Positions 33,956-42,717 of a DNA stretch of 64,000 bases are shown here, piece after piece. Under the pieces are notes generated by a model. The model was not told the origin of the DNA. It saw only the letters and a list, made by a program, of their open reading frames with translations, and ran no database searches. Origin of the DNA: an uncultured Treponema sp. (GTDB lineage: Bacteria; Spirochaetota; Spirochaetia; Treponematales; Treponemataceae); assembly GCA_937877535.1 (NCBI GenBank), contig CALFJF010000005.1:7724-71723 (forward strand), given 5' to 3'. Numbering within the stretch: the stretch's first letter is position 1; every line of letters begins with the position of its first letter. A program made the position numbers and the translations under genes.

Positions 33956-33971
33956 GCTAAAAATTGTAGCA
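33956..33971 (-). promoter_or_regulatory. Extended -10 box of a probable leaderless udg-priA promoter
   Basis: Minus strand TTGCTACAAT: TACAAT at 33963-33968 with the extended TG at 33970-33971, then TTTTAGC and ATG at 33955. A possible -35 TTTACC is 17 nt upstream. Confidence 0.5.
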
Positions 33972-34020
33972 AAAATTTTTGTTGTGGTAAAATCAAATTC
34001 CGCGTCTTCTTTTTGTGCAG

Positions 34021-34055
34021 TTCACGCACGAAGAAAAATTTGCTATACTTTTTGC
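34021..34055 (+). promoter_or_regulatory. Promoter of the glycosyltransferase gene (leaderless)
   Basis: TTCACG (34021-34026), a 17-nt spacer, and TATACT (34044-34049) with extended TGC. The ATG is at 34056, 6 nt after the -10, and no Shine-Dalgarno is present. Mirrored by the udg promoter about 70 bp away. Confidence 0.6.
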
Positions 34056-35366
34056 ATGAAAATCGCCATGTTCACGGACGCTTATTTTCCGCGCATAAAC
34101 GGCGTGAGTGTGTCCGTGAGGTCTTACGCAACAGAACTCTCAAAACTCAAACACGAAGTCGCCGTGGTTTGCCTTGAATATTCTGAAGAGCAGCAGCGGA
34201 GCGCGCTTTTTGACGAAAAATCGAGCGACGAAAAAAGTCCGTTTAGAATTATTCGCATTCCTTCCACGCGAACGGTTTTTTCAAAAGAAGACCGAATGGC
34301 GCGCCTTGACAAGTGGCACAGAATAAAGCGCGAGATGGATTCGTTTCGCCCCGACGTGATTCATCTCAATTCGGAGTGGATAATCGGATATTTTGGAGCC
34401 ATGTACGCGCACCGGCGGAAAATCCCGCTCGTCTTTACGTTTCACACGATGTGGGAAGATTATCTTGCAAATTACATTCCGTTCATGCCTGTGCGGAGTT
34501 TGCGGCGAATTGGAAAAAGCGTGGTGAAATTCTATCTAAAGCGAGCGGACGTTATAATCGTGCCAACAGAGCGAATCGCGGACGTTGTAAAAGAATACGG
34601 CGTTCAGCGAGAAACGCGGATTCTTCCAACGGGAATTCCAAACAGCGCGAATTTTTCGCTTTCGCGCTCGCTTTCGATTTCGACGCGGCTTTTCAAAAAA
34701 TATCCGCAACTCAAAGGAAAAAAAGTGTTGCTTTTTGTTGGTCGAATCGTAAAAGAAAAAAATCTCACGTTTTTGTTTGACGTGCTAGAAATCGTAAAAA
34801 AGCACGTTCCAAAAACGGCTTTGCTTTTTGTGGGTGGCGGACCATTTTTGGAAGAACTGTCGCAAATCGCGGACGCTCGCGGGCTTTCGCAGTCCGTGGC
34901 TTTTCCGGGGTACGCCAAAAGCGAGGATTTGATTTATTTTTATCGACTTGCGCACGTCTTTGTGTTTCCGTCAAAGACTGAAACGCAAGGGCTTGTTACG
35001 CTTGAAGCGATGAACGCTTCGCTTCCCGTTGTGGCAATCGGCGAGTTGGGAACGGCGGACGTTATGCAAGGCGACAACGGCGGTTTTATGACGCGCGATA
35101 ACGTTGAAGAGTTTTCGGAAAAAGTTGTGCGCCTTTTGACAGAGCCGTCTCTTAGAAAAAAAAAGGCGCGAGAAGCGGCAGTCTGGGGCGCAAAATGGCG
35201 CATTTCCGCGCTGACTCCTTCGCTCATTTCGTGTTACGTTGAAGCGTTGCACAAAAAGGATTCTGAAAACGAAGATTCCGCCGCTGAATACGAAGAATTT
35301 GAAAACGTATTCAATTCGGAAGTCGATTTTTCAGCCGTTCTTGGTGCAGAAAATGAAAAAGTGTAG
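34056..35366 (+). CDS. GT4-family glycosyltransferase
   Basis: A 436-residue GT-B glycosyltransferase, probably making a glycolipid or surface glycan. The N-terminal Rossmann half opens with IAMFTDAYFPRINGVSVSV (~2-20), the pattern of diacylglycerol glucosyl- or phosphatidylinositol mannosyltransferase-like GT4 enzymes, with HLNSEWIIGYFG (~104) and FHTMWEDY (~128). The C-terminal half has VLLFVGRIVKEKNL (~225) and the E-x7-E nucleotide-sugar motif TETQGLVTLEAMNASLPVVA (~307-326). An acidic tail of ~40 residues ends it. It is followed 27 nt later by the outer-membrane barrel pair. Acceptor and sugar cannot be read from sequence. Confidence 0.87.
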   Translation: MKIAMFTDAYFPRINGVSVSVRSYATELSKLKHEVAVVCLEYSEEQQRSALFDEKSSDEKSPFRIIRIPSTRTVFSKEDRMARLDKWHRIKREMDSFRPDVIHLNSEWIIGYFGAMYAHRRKIPLVFTFHTMWEDYLANYIPFMPVRSLRRIGKSVVKFYLKRADVIIVPTERIADVVKEYGVQRETRILPTGIPNSANFSLSRSLSISTRLFKKYPQLKGKKVLLFVGRIVKEKNLTFLFDVLEIVKKHVPKTALLFVGGGPFLEELSQIADARGLSQSVAFPGYAKSEDLIYFYRLAHVFVFPSKTETQGLVTLEAMNASLPVVAIGELGTADVMQGDNGGFMTRDNVEEFSEKVVRLLTEPSLRKKKAREAAVWGAKWRISALTPSLISCYVEALHKKDSENEDSAAEYEEFENVFNSEVDFSAVLGAENEKV

Positions 35367-35393
35367 ATTTGTTTGAAAAAGGATTTGTTTTTT

Positions 35394-37118
35394 ATGAAAA
35401 AATGTATGTTTGTTTTTGCGGCTTTTCTGTTTGCCGCGTCTCTTTTTTCTGAACGGTTTTTCTCGCATACAAAACGTGGTGCGCAAGAGTTAATTCCTGC
35501 GGGGCATTGGATTTACGACTCGATGCTTTCGATTTCGCTTGATTCGGGAATCGTGAATTTTGCGGATTCTGCGCCGCTTTCGATTCAAGAACTCAAAGTC
35601 TATCTTTCCGAACTCGATTACGACGATTTGAGTGAAGCGTCAAAAATCGAATACGACCGAATTTTTGCCTATTTTGACGAAACGAATCTTTCGATTGGAT
35701 ACGACATTCTTTCGGTTGGTGTGGAGCCGAGCGCGAATCTTTCGTTTTTTGGAAAATCCTCGAATGAAATCGACTGGGTTTTTGACCGCTATTCCAGAAA
35801 ACCGCTTCTTGACGCGCCTGCAACGATTACCGTCGGCGATTACGCTTCAATGAGCATGGACGTGTATCTTTCTCAAAATCGCGGCATGAGCCAACACAAT
35901 TACAATTTTTCAAACGTTCCGCTCGATTTTGACCAAATCGACATCGAATTTCCTGACACGGGCTATTTTTCAACAGGTTTTATGTTTACAGAAAAAACGG
36001 GCGTGGGATTTCAGATTGGAAGTGGCTCGCGCTCAATCGGAAAAACGCTCACAGGTTCAATGATTTGGTCGGAATATTTGACGGGCGTGTCTTACGCGCA
36101 ACTGGAGTTTTACAATCCCGTTTTCAAATACACAGGTTCGGTTTCGCAATTCAACGTTGACAAATATATGTACGCGCATGAAATCGACGTTCGGCTTTTC
36201 AAAAAATTCCAAATCACGTTTATGGAAGGGCTGTTGGTTTACGCGCCAATGGAACTCCGCTTTCTGAATCCATGGACGATTTTCCACGGGTTTGCCGCTT
36301 GGCGCGATTACGACGACTCAAAGGACGATTCTGAATCCAACACGTGCGATTATTTCGGCGTGAAATTTCAGTTTACGCCAAAGAAAAATCTGCGGTTTTA
36401 CGGGCTTTTTGCGATGACGCAATTTCAAACTCCGTTTGAAACAAGCAATTTTGAAAACGACACCACTCCAAACGGGCTTGGTGTGCAAGGCGGAGCGGAT
36501 TTTTTTGTTCCAACAGGTTCTGGACGATTTCGGTTTTCTTTGGAAGGAAGTTGGGCAGACCCGTATTTGTACATCAAAGAAAGTCCGAACTGGTCGATGG
36601 TGCGCACGTACAGCGAAAATCTGGGAGATTATGCCGTTTTTTACGAATGGATTGGCTCGCCGTTCGGTCCTGACACGATTTCCGCCGAACTCAAAGCGGG
36701 CTATGAAGTGCCTGCAAAATGGGCGGTCGATTTTATTTATTTGTATATGGCACGAGGTGAATTTTCAGGAAATGCGATTTTTAATCCGAGCGTGTGGGGT
36801 GGCTCAAAGCGACCAGACGGTGGAAGCGAGTTGTCTGGTAACGGCTACACTTGGCCGTTTCCTGATTCTTACGAAGGCGACGAAAATCAAGGACACAGAA
36901 AGCATTTGCAATCGCTTTCAAGTCCTTCGGGAACTCCAGAGTTTGTAAATAGAATTTCTGTGCGAGCCACGGTAAAACCGTTGTCTTATCTTACCGTTAT
37001 CGCGCAGCCTTCGTATACGGTAATTTTTAACAGAAAGCATGAAAGTGGAAACACGGCGCACGGATTTGAGTTTGCGCTTGCTCTCAATGTACATATTTTA
37101 AAGGCGGTGGCAAAATGA
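35394..37118 (+). CDS. Putative outer-membrane beta-barrel protein (Wzi-like N-terminus)
   Basis: A 574-residue exported protein with a signal peptide (KKCMFVFAAFLFAASLFS). After it, GHWIYDSMLSISLDSGIVNF and PLSIQELKVYLSELDYDD resemble the N-terminal helical module that precedes the barrel of capsule-assembly Wzi-type proteins. The rest (~110-574) alternates aromatic and polar residues in short strands with Asp/Asn/Gly turns, as in a large beta-barrel (FYGLFAMTQFQTPF; FRFSLEGSWADPYLYI). The last residues (HILKAVAK) lack the terminal Phe/Tyr typical of barrels. An ATG at 35394 with AAGGA upstream is preferred over a TTG at 35373. Its stop overlaps the next gene by 4 nt (ATGA). Confidence 0.68.
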   Translation: MKKCMFVFAAFLFAASLFSERFFSHTKRGAQELIPAGHWIYDSMLSISLDSGIVNFADSAPLSIQELKVYLSELDYDDLSEASKIEYDRIFAYFDETNLSIGYDILSVGVEPSANLSFFGKSSNEIDWVFDRYSRKPLLDAPATITVGDYASMSMDVYLSQNRGMSQHNYNFSNVPLDFDQIDIEFPDTGYFSTGFMFTEKTGVGFQIGSGSRSIGKTLTGSMIWSEYLTGVSYAQLEFYNPVFKYTGSVSQFNVDKYMYAHEIDVRLFKKFQITFMEGLLVYAPMELRFLNPWTIFHGFAAWRDYDDSKDDSESNTCDYFGVKFQFTPKKNLRFYGLFAMTQFQTPFETSNFENDTTPNGLGVQGGADFFVPTGSGRFRFSLEGSWADPYLYIKESPNWSMVRTYSENLGDYAVFYEWIGSPFGPDTISAELKAGYEVPAKWAVDFIYLYMARGEFSGNAIFNPSVWGGSKRPDGGSELSGNGYTWPFPDSYEGDENQGHRKHLQSLSSPSGTPEFVNRISVRATVKPLSYLTVIAQPSYTVIFNRKHESGNTAHGFEFALALNVHILKAVAK

Positions 37119-38986
37119 AAAAAATGCAAAAATCAAATCTACAAAAAATCGTTGTATCGCTTTTGCTTTTGACTTTTTTTTCGTTCCCGATTTTTTCGCA
37201 AGTGTCTATAGACCCAAATGATGAGTTTTACGCACTCGCGCAAGGCTGGGAATTAAAGGGGCTTACGGATAGCGCGCTTCCACTTTTGCGCCCGTATCCG
37301 CTCACCGTGATAAAAAAAATTCTCAATGCTGTCATTGTAAACGGAAACGACGAGGAGCGCGAGGAAGCGGAAGAGCAATGGAATCGAGTGTTTGGAAAAA
37401 AGGCGGAGTTTTATCTTGACGGCGGTTTTGATTTTAGACATTCTGCGACGCAAGAGGACAACACGGTGGGAGTGGAAGCTTCATCAAAAAATACAAAAAA
37501 TCTGCAAGGCGAAATTGGCGTTCGGGGCGACGTGGTTCTAAACAGTCTTGTTGGAATTGGCTACGGAATTGGATTTTATGGAGAGAGCGCGGATTTTGAA
37601 GATTGGAATCCGTACAAAACGGCAAAACGCCAAGACAGCGTTTTTGACGCGGTTTCCGTGAGCAAATTTGATGTGTACAACAACTGGAACACGAATGTTC
37701 AATTTGGAAACGACAGCGTTTACGCGACGGCGGGCGTAAGCAGAATTGGCTTTGGAGCGTTTTTGGGCGAGGGGCTTGCGCTCAACGATATGGGCTACCA
37801 TTCGGCGAACATTGTTTTTAACGCATCGTTTTCAAAATGGAGTTACGCGAGCGTTTTTGAAGTAATCGGGGCATCAAAAAACACCGACAACACGGATTTG
37901 AGTTCTGGAAAGTTTCTTGCATTTCACGCAATAAAATATCATTTTACGCCCAAAATCTCGGCTTCGTATTATGAAAATATCATTTCAGGACCGCAATTTA
38001 ACGTGGCGTATTTGTTTCCTGCGCCTTACATGGCGATACAAAACATTGGCGGCGCAAACGACAATCTGCAAATGGGACTTCTTTTTGAGATAAAGCCGAC
38101 GCAAGGATTGAATTGGGCGACCGACATTTTCATTGACGATTTGGGACTTGAAGATGTCATAAAACTCAATTTTGACACAAAAATTCGACTCGGAGCGCAA
38201 TCGGGCTTTGTTTTTACGCCAAGAGATTCGGTTCTTTCTCGGCTTTCAGCGAGTTACCAGTGCGTGCTTCCCTATGTGTATGCGCACTGGGAGTATCAGT
38301 CGGAGTCGAGTGGCGCGATTTACGGAAACACGACGAATTATCAAAATTATTTGAACTCTGGCGTCGGAATTGGCGCAACTCTTGACCCAAATTCGGACAA
38401 AGTGTCGTTTTCTGCGTCATTTAAGCCAACAAAGCGGCTCTCGCTTGATTTTTCGACGGCGTTCATTCGACACGCAAACAGCGCGGAAGCGTTCGATTCC
38501 GACGACGCGGCGGAATACGTTCTTTCAAAAAAGAATCAATACGTTACGGACGGAACAGCAAATATGCACCAAATGTTTTCCGACGAAAGCGAAGACACAA
38601 CGAGCGGAAATCACGTGAGTCAAGCGTGGGATTGCCTTGGATTTATGACAAGCGACCACAAACTCTACGTTTGCCAAGCGGGACTTTCTGCTCGCTACGA
38701 TTTTCCAGAAACAAAGCGCGGAAAATTTTCGCTCATTTTTGGGTACACGTTTGAATACGTCAGAAATGCGGGCGTGGACTCAAACGTGTACGAAGGCGGA
38801 AATATCGACTGGAAATATGACAACGGAAAATATGTAGTGGGCGATGAATCGTTTGATTCTTGGGAGGAATTAAAAAACAGTGCAACCGTTCAAAACGAAG
38901 TCAAAGAGCAAAAAGAAAAGTGGATTAGTGCCCTTCGTGACCAAGTAAATCATTACATTTCGATTGGTTTTAAGTATTCGTATTAA
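37115..38986 (+). CDS. Putative outer-membrane beta-barrel protein, paralogue of the preceding gene
   Basis: A 623-residue exported protein: signal peptide (IVVSLLLLTFFSFPIFSQ), then the same kind of N-terminal helical module (FYALAQGWELKGLTDSALPL, PYPLTVIKKILNAV), a linker, and a long strand-rich region (FYLDGGFDFRHSA; ATAGVSRIGFGAFLG; ISASYYENIISGPQF). It ends in HYISIGFKYSY, with a terminal Tyr and alternating aromatics as recognised by the BAM machinery. Expression is coupled to the upstream gene by ATGA overlap. The two are similar in architecture rather than close in sequence. Substrate or partner unknown. Confidence 0.7.
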   Translation: MKKMQKSNLQKIVVSLLLLTFFSFPIFSQVSIDPNDEFYALAQGWELKGLTDSALPLLRPYPLTVIKKILNAVIVNGNDEEREEAEEQWNRVFGKKAEFYLDGGFDFRHSATQEDNTVGVEASSKNTKNLQGEIGVRGDVVLNSLVGIGYGIGFYGESADFEDWNPYKTAKRQDSVFDAVSVSKFDVYNNWNTNVQFGNDSVYATAGVSRIGFGAFLGEGLALNDMGYHSANIVFNASFSKWSYASVFEVIGASKNTDNTDLSSGKFLAFHAIKYHFTPKISASYYENIISGPQFNVAYLFPAPYMAIQNIGGANDNLQMGLLFEIKPTQGLNWATDIFIDDLGLEDVIKLNFDTKIRLGAQSGFVFTPRDSVLSRLSASYQCVLPYVYAHWEYQSESSGAIYGNTTNYQNYLNSGVGIGATLDPNSDKVSFSASFKPTKRLSLDFSTAFIRHANSAEAFDSDDAAEYVLSKKNQYVTDGTANMHQMFSDESEDTTSGNHVSQAWDCLGFMTSDHKLYVCQAGLSARYDFPETKRGKFSLIFGYTFEYVRNAGVDSNVYEGGNIDWKYDNGKYVVGDESFDSWEELKNSATVQNEVKEQKEKWISALRDQVNHYISIGFKYSY

Positions 38987-38993
38987 GCGGTTT

Positions 38994-39028
38994 TGAAAAA
39001 CGGTGGTTTTTGCAAAATCAAAACCACC
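38994..39028 (-). terminator. Intrinsic terminator between the barrel operon and thiI
   Basis: Stem GGTGGTTTT (39002-39010) with AAAACCACC (39020-39028), 9-nt loop. On the minus strand it is followed by GTTTTTC, making it a thiI terminator; on the plus strand the U-tract is absent, though the hairpin may still slow readthrough. Confidence 0.7.
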
Positions 39029-39048
39029 AAAAAATCTCAAAAGTGAAA

Positions 39049-40239
39049 CTATTTTTCAAAAAGACTTTTTACGATTTCTGAGGCTTCAAACGTTTTTACG
39101 TCGCGCTTTTCAAAAGACTCTTTGACTAAATCGTCTATTTCAAGAGAATTGTAGATTTTTTTTGCTTCTTCGACTTTTGCTCTCAAAACGGGATGACGCG
39201 GCGAAAAAAGCACGCAGCAGTCTTCGTAAGGCAGAATTGACGTTTCATACGTTCCGATTTCTTTTGCCGTTTCCACGATTTCTTCTTTGTCCATTCCCAC
39301 AAGCGGGCGCAAAAGCGGAAAACGCGACGCGCTTTCGGTGCAACGCATGTTTTCCACGGTTTGACTTGCCACTTGCCCCAAACTTTCGCCCGTAATGATT
39401 GCGTCCGCGCCGATTCTTTCTGCAAGAAGATTGGCGCACTCAATCATTGCAAGTCTGAGCATCAAAGTCGTAAAAGGAGCGGGCGATTTTTTTTTGATTT
39501 GCATTTGCACGTCCGTGAACGGAACAATGTTCAAATGCGTTTTTATTCCGTAGTTTGCGATAGTTTTTGCCAAATCCTCGACTTTTTTTTGCGCCTCGTC
39601 AGAAGTGTACGGATATGAATGAAAATAGAGCGAATCCACGCTCATTCCGCGCCTCATCATGCGAAAACCCGCCACGGGAGAATCAAGTCCACCAGAAAGC
39701 AAAAGCAAGCCTTTTCCAGAAACGCCAACGGGAAGACCGCGTTTTGCTTTTTGGCTGTCCGCGTACACAAAGCATTTTTCGCGGATTTCAACGTTTATTT
39801 GCACGTCTGGATTATGAACATCGACTTTTAAGATTCCTGAATCAAACGCTTTTCCTGCCGCTTGCCTATTTATCTCGTAATGCGAAAGCGGAAACGTTTT
39901 GTCGATTCTCCGCGATTCCACCTTGAACGTTTTGGCTCCATTTTCTTTTGCTTTTTCGCAAAGTCGCGCCGTTTCTTCAGAAATCGCGCCGATTTCCTTT
40001 GGAACAACTGTTGCCTTTGCCCAGCCCGTGATTCCCAGTAAATGCGAAAGCGTCCATTCGGCGGCTTTTACATAGTCGTCGGAACATTCAATGTAAAGCC
40101 TTCCGCTTCGCACCAAAACTCGTGCGTCCGTTCCTTGCAGATATTTTTTTGCATTTTGCAACAGTGCTTTTTCAAAAAAATGCAAGTTTGAGCCTTTGAG
40201 CATTAACTCGCCGATTTTTCCCAAAAATATGTGCGTCAT
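39049..40239 (-). CDS. thiI: tRNA 4-thiouridine / thiazole sulfurtransferase ThiI
   Basis: Adenylates and thiolates U8 of tRNA, and in some bacteria supplies sulfur for thiamine thiazole. 396 residues, the form without a rhodanese domain. N-terminal ferredoxin-like and THUMP domains (LGKIGELMLKG at ~5; THUMP to ~165) precede the PP-loop pyrophosphatase motif LLLLSGGLDSPVAG (~180) and the C-terminal YEDCCVLFSPRHP with the sulfur-carrying Cys (~340). The start at 40239 has GGAAGG ahead; longer readings run through the 20-bp repeat array and are not real. It lies 178 nt beyond thiQ on the same strand, separated by the repeats. With a thiamine importer next door and no thiazole genes in view, the tRNA role is the safer assignment. 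Confidence 0.93.
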   Translation of the reverse strand: MTHIFLGKIGELMLKGSNLHFFEKALLQNAKKYLQGTDARVLVRSGRLYIECSDDYVKAAEWTLSHLLGITGWAKATVVPKEIGAISEETARLCEKAKENGAKTFKVESRRIDKTFPLSHYEINRQAAGKAFDSGILKVDVHNPDVQINVEIREKCFVYADSQKAKRGLPVGVSGKGLLLLSGGLDSPVAGFRMMRRGMSVDSLYFHSYPYTSDEAQKKVEDLAKTIANYGIKTHLNIVPFTDVQMQIKKKSPAPFTTLMLRLAMIECANLLAERIGADAIITGESLGQVASQTVENMRCTESASRFPLLRPLVGMDKEEIVETAKEIGTYETSILPYEDCCVLFSPRHPVLRAKVEEAKKIYNSLEIDDLVKESFEKRDVKTFEASEIVKSLFEK

Positions 40240-40320
40240 GTTTTCCTTCCGATTTTTTTGTTGAGATTGAAAAATTATAGAATAAATGCCGATTTTTGTG
40301 TTTATTTTCAAAACCGATGA

Positions 40321-40400
40321 TTGAGTTTGAAAGACGGTGGTTGAGCCTGAAAGACGGTGGTTGAGCCTGAAAGACGGTGGTTGAGCCTGTCGAAACCACC
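40321..40400. repeat. Four-unit 20-bp tandem repeat between thiQ and thiI
   Basis: Four direct 20-bp units: TTGAGTTTGAAAGACGGTGG (40321-40340), TTGAGCCTGAAAGACGGTGG twice (40341-40380), and a diverged TTGAGCCTGTCGAAACCACC (40381-40400). A half-unit variant (CGATGA) precedes. GGTGG of the third unit pairs with CCACC of the fourth to give a stem. There are no spacers, so this is not CRISPR. A copy of the last unit lies at 9108-9136. Confidence 0.85.
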
Positions 40401-40417
40401 CTTCAGATTTCTCAAAA

Positions 40418-41107
40418 TCAAGTTTCGTATTTTTCGATTCCAAAGTCGCTGGCGTTTCCTTCCCAAGCGATTTTTCCGTTTTTCATCAAAAGGACGCGCG
40501 AGCAAAGAAAACGCGCTTCTTCGATGTCGTGCGTGACTAAAATCCCCGAAAACCCAAACTCGTTTTTGAGAGCAAGGATTTCTACTGCAAGTTTTTTTCG
40601 TAATGGCGCATCGAGTGCGCTCAACGGTTCGTCAAAAAGCACGATTTTTGGACGTAAAATGAGCGTGCGCGCAAGGGACACGCGCTGTGCTTCTCCCCCA
40701 GAAAGCGTGTCGGGAAAGCGTTTTTCAAATCCTTCAAGTCCAAAGCGTTTCAAAAATGCACTCGCTTTTTCACGCGCCACCTTTTTTTTCTCTCCACGAG
40801 AAACGAGTCCATACGCCACGTTATCAACAACGCGAAGATTGTCAAAAAGCGCGCCGCCTTGAAAAACCATGCCGATTTCTCGCTTTCCCGAAGGAAGATT
40901 TCCGATTTCTTTTCCGTCAAGAAAAATGGACGCATTTTGTGAATCGTTTTTTTCTAGCCCAGCGATTATTCTAAGAATCGTTGATTTTCCGCTTCCGCTT
41001 GCTCCCACAACGCCAAGAATTTCCCCTTTTTGACAAGAAATCGACGCGGAAATTTCCATTTCTCCAAACGTTTTTTGTATGTTTTTTGCAAAAAAGAATT
41101 CGTCCAT
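40418..41107 (-). CDS. thiQ: ABC transporter ATP-binding protein, probable thiamine importer ThiQ
   Basis: A 229-residue nucleotide-binding subunit: Walker A VVGASGSGKSTILR (~37), Q-loop GMVFQGGALFDNL (~80), signature TLSGGEAQRVSLART (~136), Walker B KIVLFDEPLSALDAPLRKKL (~156) and H-loop VTHDIEEA (~193). By sequence alone it could serve any small-molecule importer of the iron/sulfate/thiamine superfamily; the thiamine role rests on the neighbouring permease, ThiB-like binding protein and TPP riboswitch. It starts 23 nt after thiP and is last in the riboswitch operon. Confidence 0.86.
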   Translation of the reverse strand: MDEFFFAKNIQKTFGEMEISASISCQKGEILGVVGASGSGKSTILRIIAGLEKNDSQNASIFLDGKEIGNLPSGKREIGMVFQGGALFDNLRVVDNVAYGLVSRGEKKKVAREKASAFLKRFGLEGFEKRFPDTLSGGEAQRVSLARTLILRPKIVLFDEPLSALDAPLRKKLAVEILALKNEFGFSGILVTHDIEEARFLCSRVLLMKNGKIAWEGNASDFGIEKYET

Positions 41108-41130
41108 TTTTTATTTTTCTTCCTAAAAAA

Positions 41131-42714
41131 TCATTTTTGCGCCATCGAAGAAAGCGCAAATACGAGTGCGCAAATCAAGGCTAAAAGAAGCCCGCTTGCA
41201 CACGCTTCATGAAAACGGTACGCGCCTGCAAGTCTGTATGTAAAAAGCGCGAGCGTATCGAACTTTGGAAGCGCAAGAACGAGCGGAAGCGTTGTGTCGC
41301 CTGCTGAAAGCGCAAAACAAAATCCAAACGCGCTCAAAAGATTTTTCTTTGCCACGCTCAAAAAAAGTCTAAACGGAATGTCGAGCGTGTTTTTTGAAAG
41401 GATTTTTGCCGCGTCGAGCGTTTTTTTTGGAAGGCGAGAAAGCGCGGGAGCAATTTGGCGAAAAGCGAGTGGCCAGCCGAGCGCACTTTGCGCAAGCACG
41501 AGAGACAAAAATCCGCCACTACTTCCAAAAAGGCGCATAAGTCCGAGCGCAAGCACAACGCTTGAAAGCGAAAGCGGAATCATCGGAATCGCTCTACGAA
41601 TGGGCGTGGAGCGAAAAAGCGAAAGAATCGAAGCGTAGGTAAAACCCGCAATTGTGCAGACAAAAGCGGTGCAAACTCCAGAAAAAAGCGTTCCTTTGAG
41701 GGCTAAAAAAAATCCGTTAAAACGCAAAACGTTCAAAAATGGCAAAAACGGCATTTTTACGCCGTTGACGCTTTTTGCGGGAAACAGTGCATTGGTGAGA
41801 ATTCCGATGAGCGGCAAGGCAAAAAACACGAAAATCAAAAGCATGACAAGAAAAAACGGCACGATTTCTGACAATCGTTTGATTTTTTTTCTTTTTGCAA
41901 AAGTCGATTTTATTCCGCGTGAGCGTTTTGATTTTTCTTCTGCAAGGCATTGAAGGCACACAAAAATCAAAGCCACGGACGTTTCAAAAAGGGCAAGTTT
42001 TCCTGCAAGCGGAAGGTCGCCAAAAATGCGCGTTGCTCGATAAATTTCAACTTCCAAAGTCGTTGTTCCCACTGCTCCAAAAAGCAAAACGAGCATAAAA
42101 CTCATAAAGCAATAAATGAAAATGGGAAGACTTGCAGAAATAATGGACGGAAGCAGTTGAAAAAACGTGATTGTTCTAAAAATCCGCGCTTCACTCGCTC
42201 CGAGTGTGCGTGCGGCATCTGCGCTTTCTTCGCGCGTTCTCGCCCAAGCATCTCCGACGGTCTTCATTGCAATCGGAAAATTGTAAAATCCTTGCGCGAT
42301 AATCAAACCGCGAAACGAATAAAGAAACAAAAGCGGCGGCTCGTCTTTTTGAAAAAGAAACATGAGGACTTTGTTTGCAGTTCCAGAAATCCCGAATGCG
42401 CCCACAAATCCAAGCGCAACAATCAACGATGGAACGCAAAACGGAACTGACGAAAGCGAAAGCAAGAGTCTGCGCCCCAAAAATTCGCGCCTTGATGAAA
42501 AAAATGCCGCAGGAAGCCCAATAATGAGCGCGATAAGCGTTGAAAGGCTTGCTTGAAAAAGCGTGAAGGCGGAAATCTTTGTGATTTTTGCGATAGACAC
42601 GGCACTTTTTCCAGAAAAAACGGGCAAAACCGCCCACAAAAAGCACACAAAAATGACTGCGCAAAGCAAAAAAAGCAAAAAAAGAGCCGCCGTCGCGCTG
42701 ATTTTTTTTACCAT
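41131..42714 (-). CDS. thiP: ABC transporter permease, probable thiamine importer ThiP
   Basis: A 527-residue fused permease with two halves of about six transmembrane helices each, the architecture of ThiP and iron permeases. Each half carries an EAA-type coupling loop: ESADAARTLGASEARIFRTI (~165) in the first and KKTLDAAKILSKNTLDIPFR (~434) in the second. The basic linker KSTFAKRKKIKRLSE (~270) separates the halves. It begins 3 nt after thiB and ends 23 nt before thiQ. The substrate is inferred from thiB and the TPP riboswitch. Confidence 0.88.
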   Translation of the reverse strand: MVKKISATAALFLLFLLCAVIFVCFLWAVLPVFSGKSAVSIAKITKISAFTLFQASLSTLIALIIGLPAAFFSSRREFLGRRLLLSLSSVPFCVPSLIVALGFVGAFGISGTANKVLMFLFQKDEPPLLFLYSFRGLIIAQGFYNFPIAMKTVGDAWARTREESADAARTLGASEARIFRTITFFQLLPSIISASLPIFIYCFMSFMLVLLFGAVGTTTLEVEIYRATRIFGDLPLAGKLALFETSVALIFVCLQCLAEEKSKRSRGIKSTFAKRKKIKRLSEIVPFFLVMLLIFVFFALPLIGILTNALFPAKSVNGVKMPFLPFLNVLRFNGFFLALKGTLFSGVCTAFVCTIAGFTYASILSLFRSTPIRRAIPMIPLSLSSVVLALGLMRLFGSSGGFLSLVLAQSALGWPLAFRQIAPALSRLPKKTLDAAKILSKNTLDIPFRLFLSVAKKNLLSAFGFCFALSAGDTTLPLVLALPKFDTLALFTYRLAGAYRFHEACASGLLLALICALVFALSSMAQK

Positions 42715-42717
42715 TTT

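Noticed and set aside
40321..40400. CRISPR array
   Set aside because: Units are contiguous 20-bp direct repeats with no spacers, and no cas gene is present.
40240..40443. A 68-residue N-terminal extension of thiI
   Set aside because: It translates the 20-bp repeat array; the ThiI family starts at the ATG at 40239, which has a good ribosome binding site.
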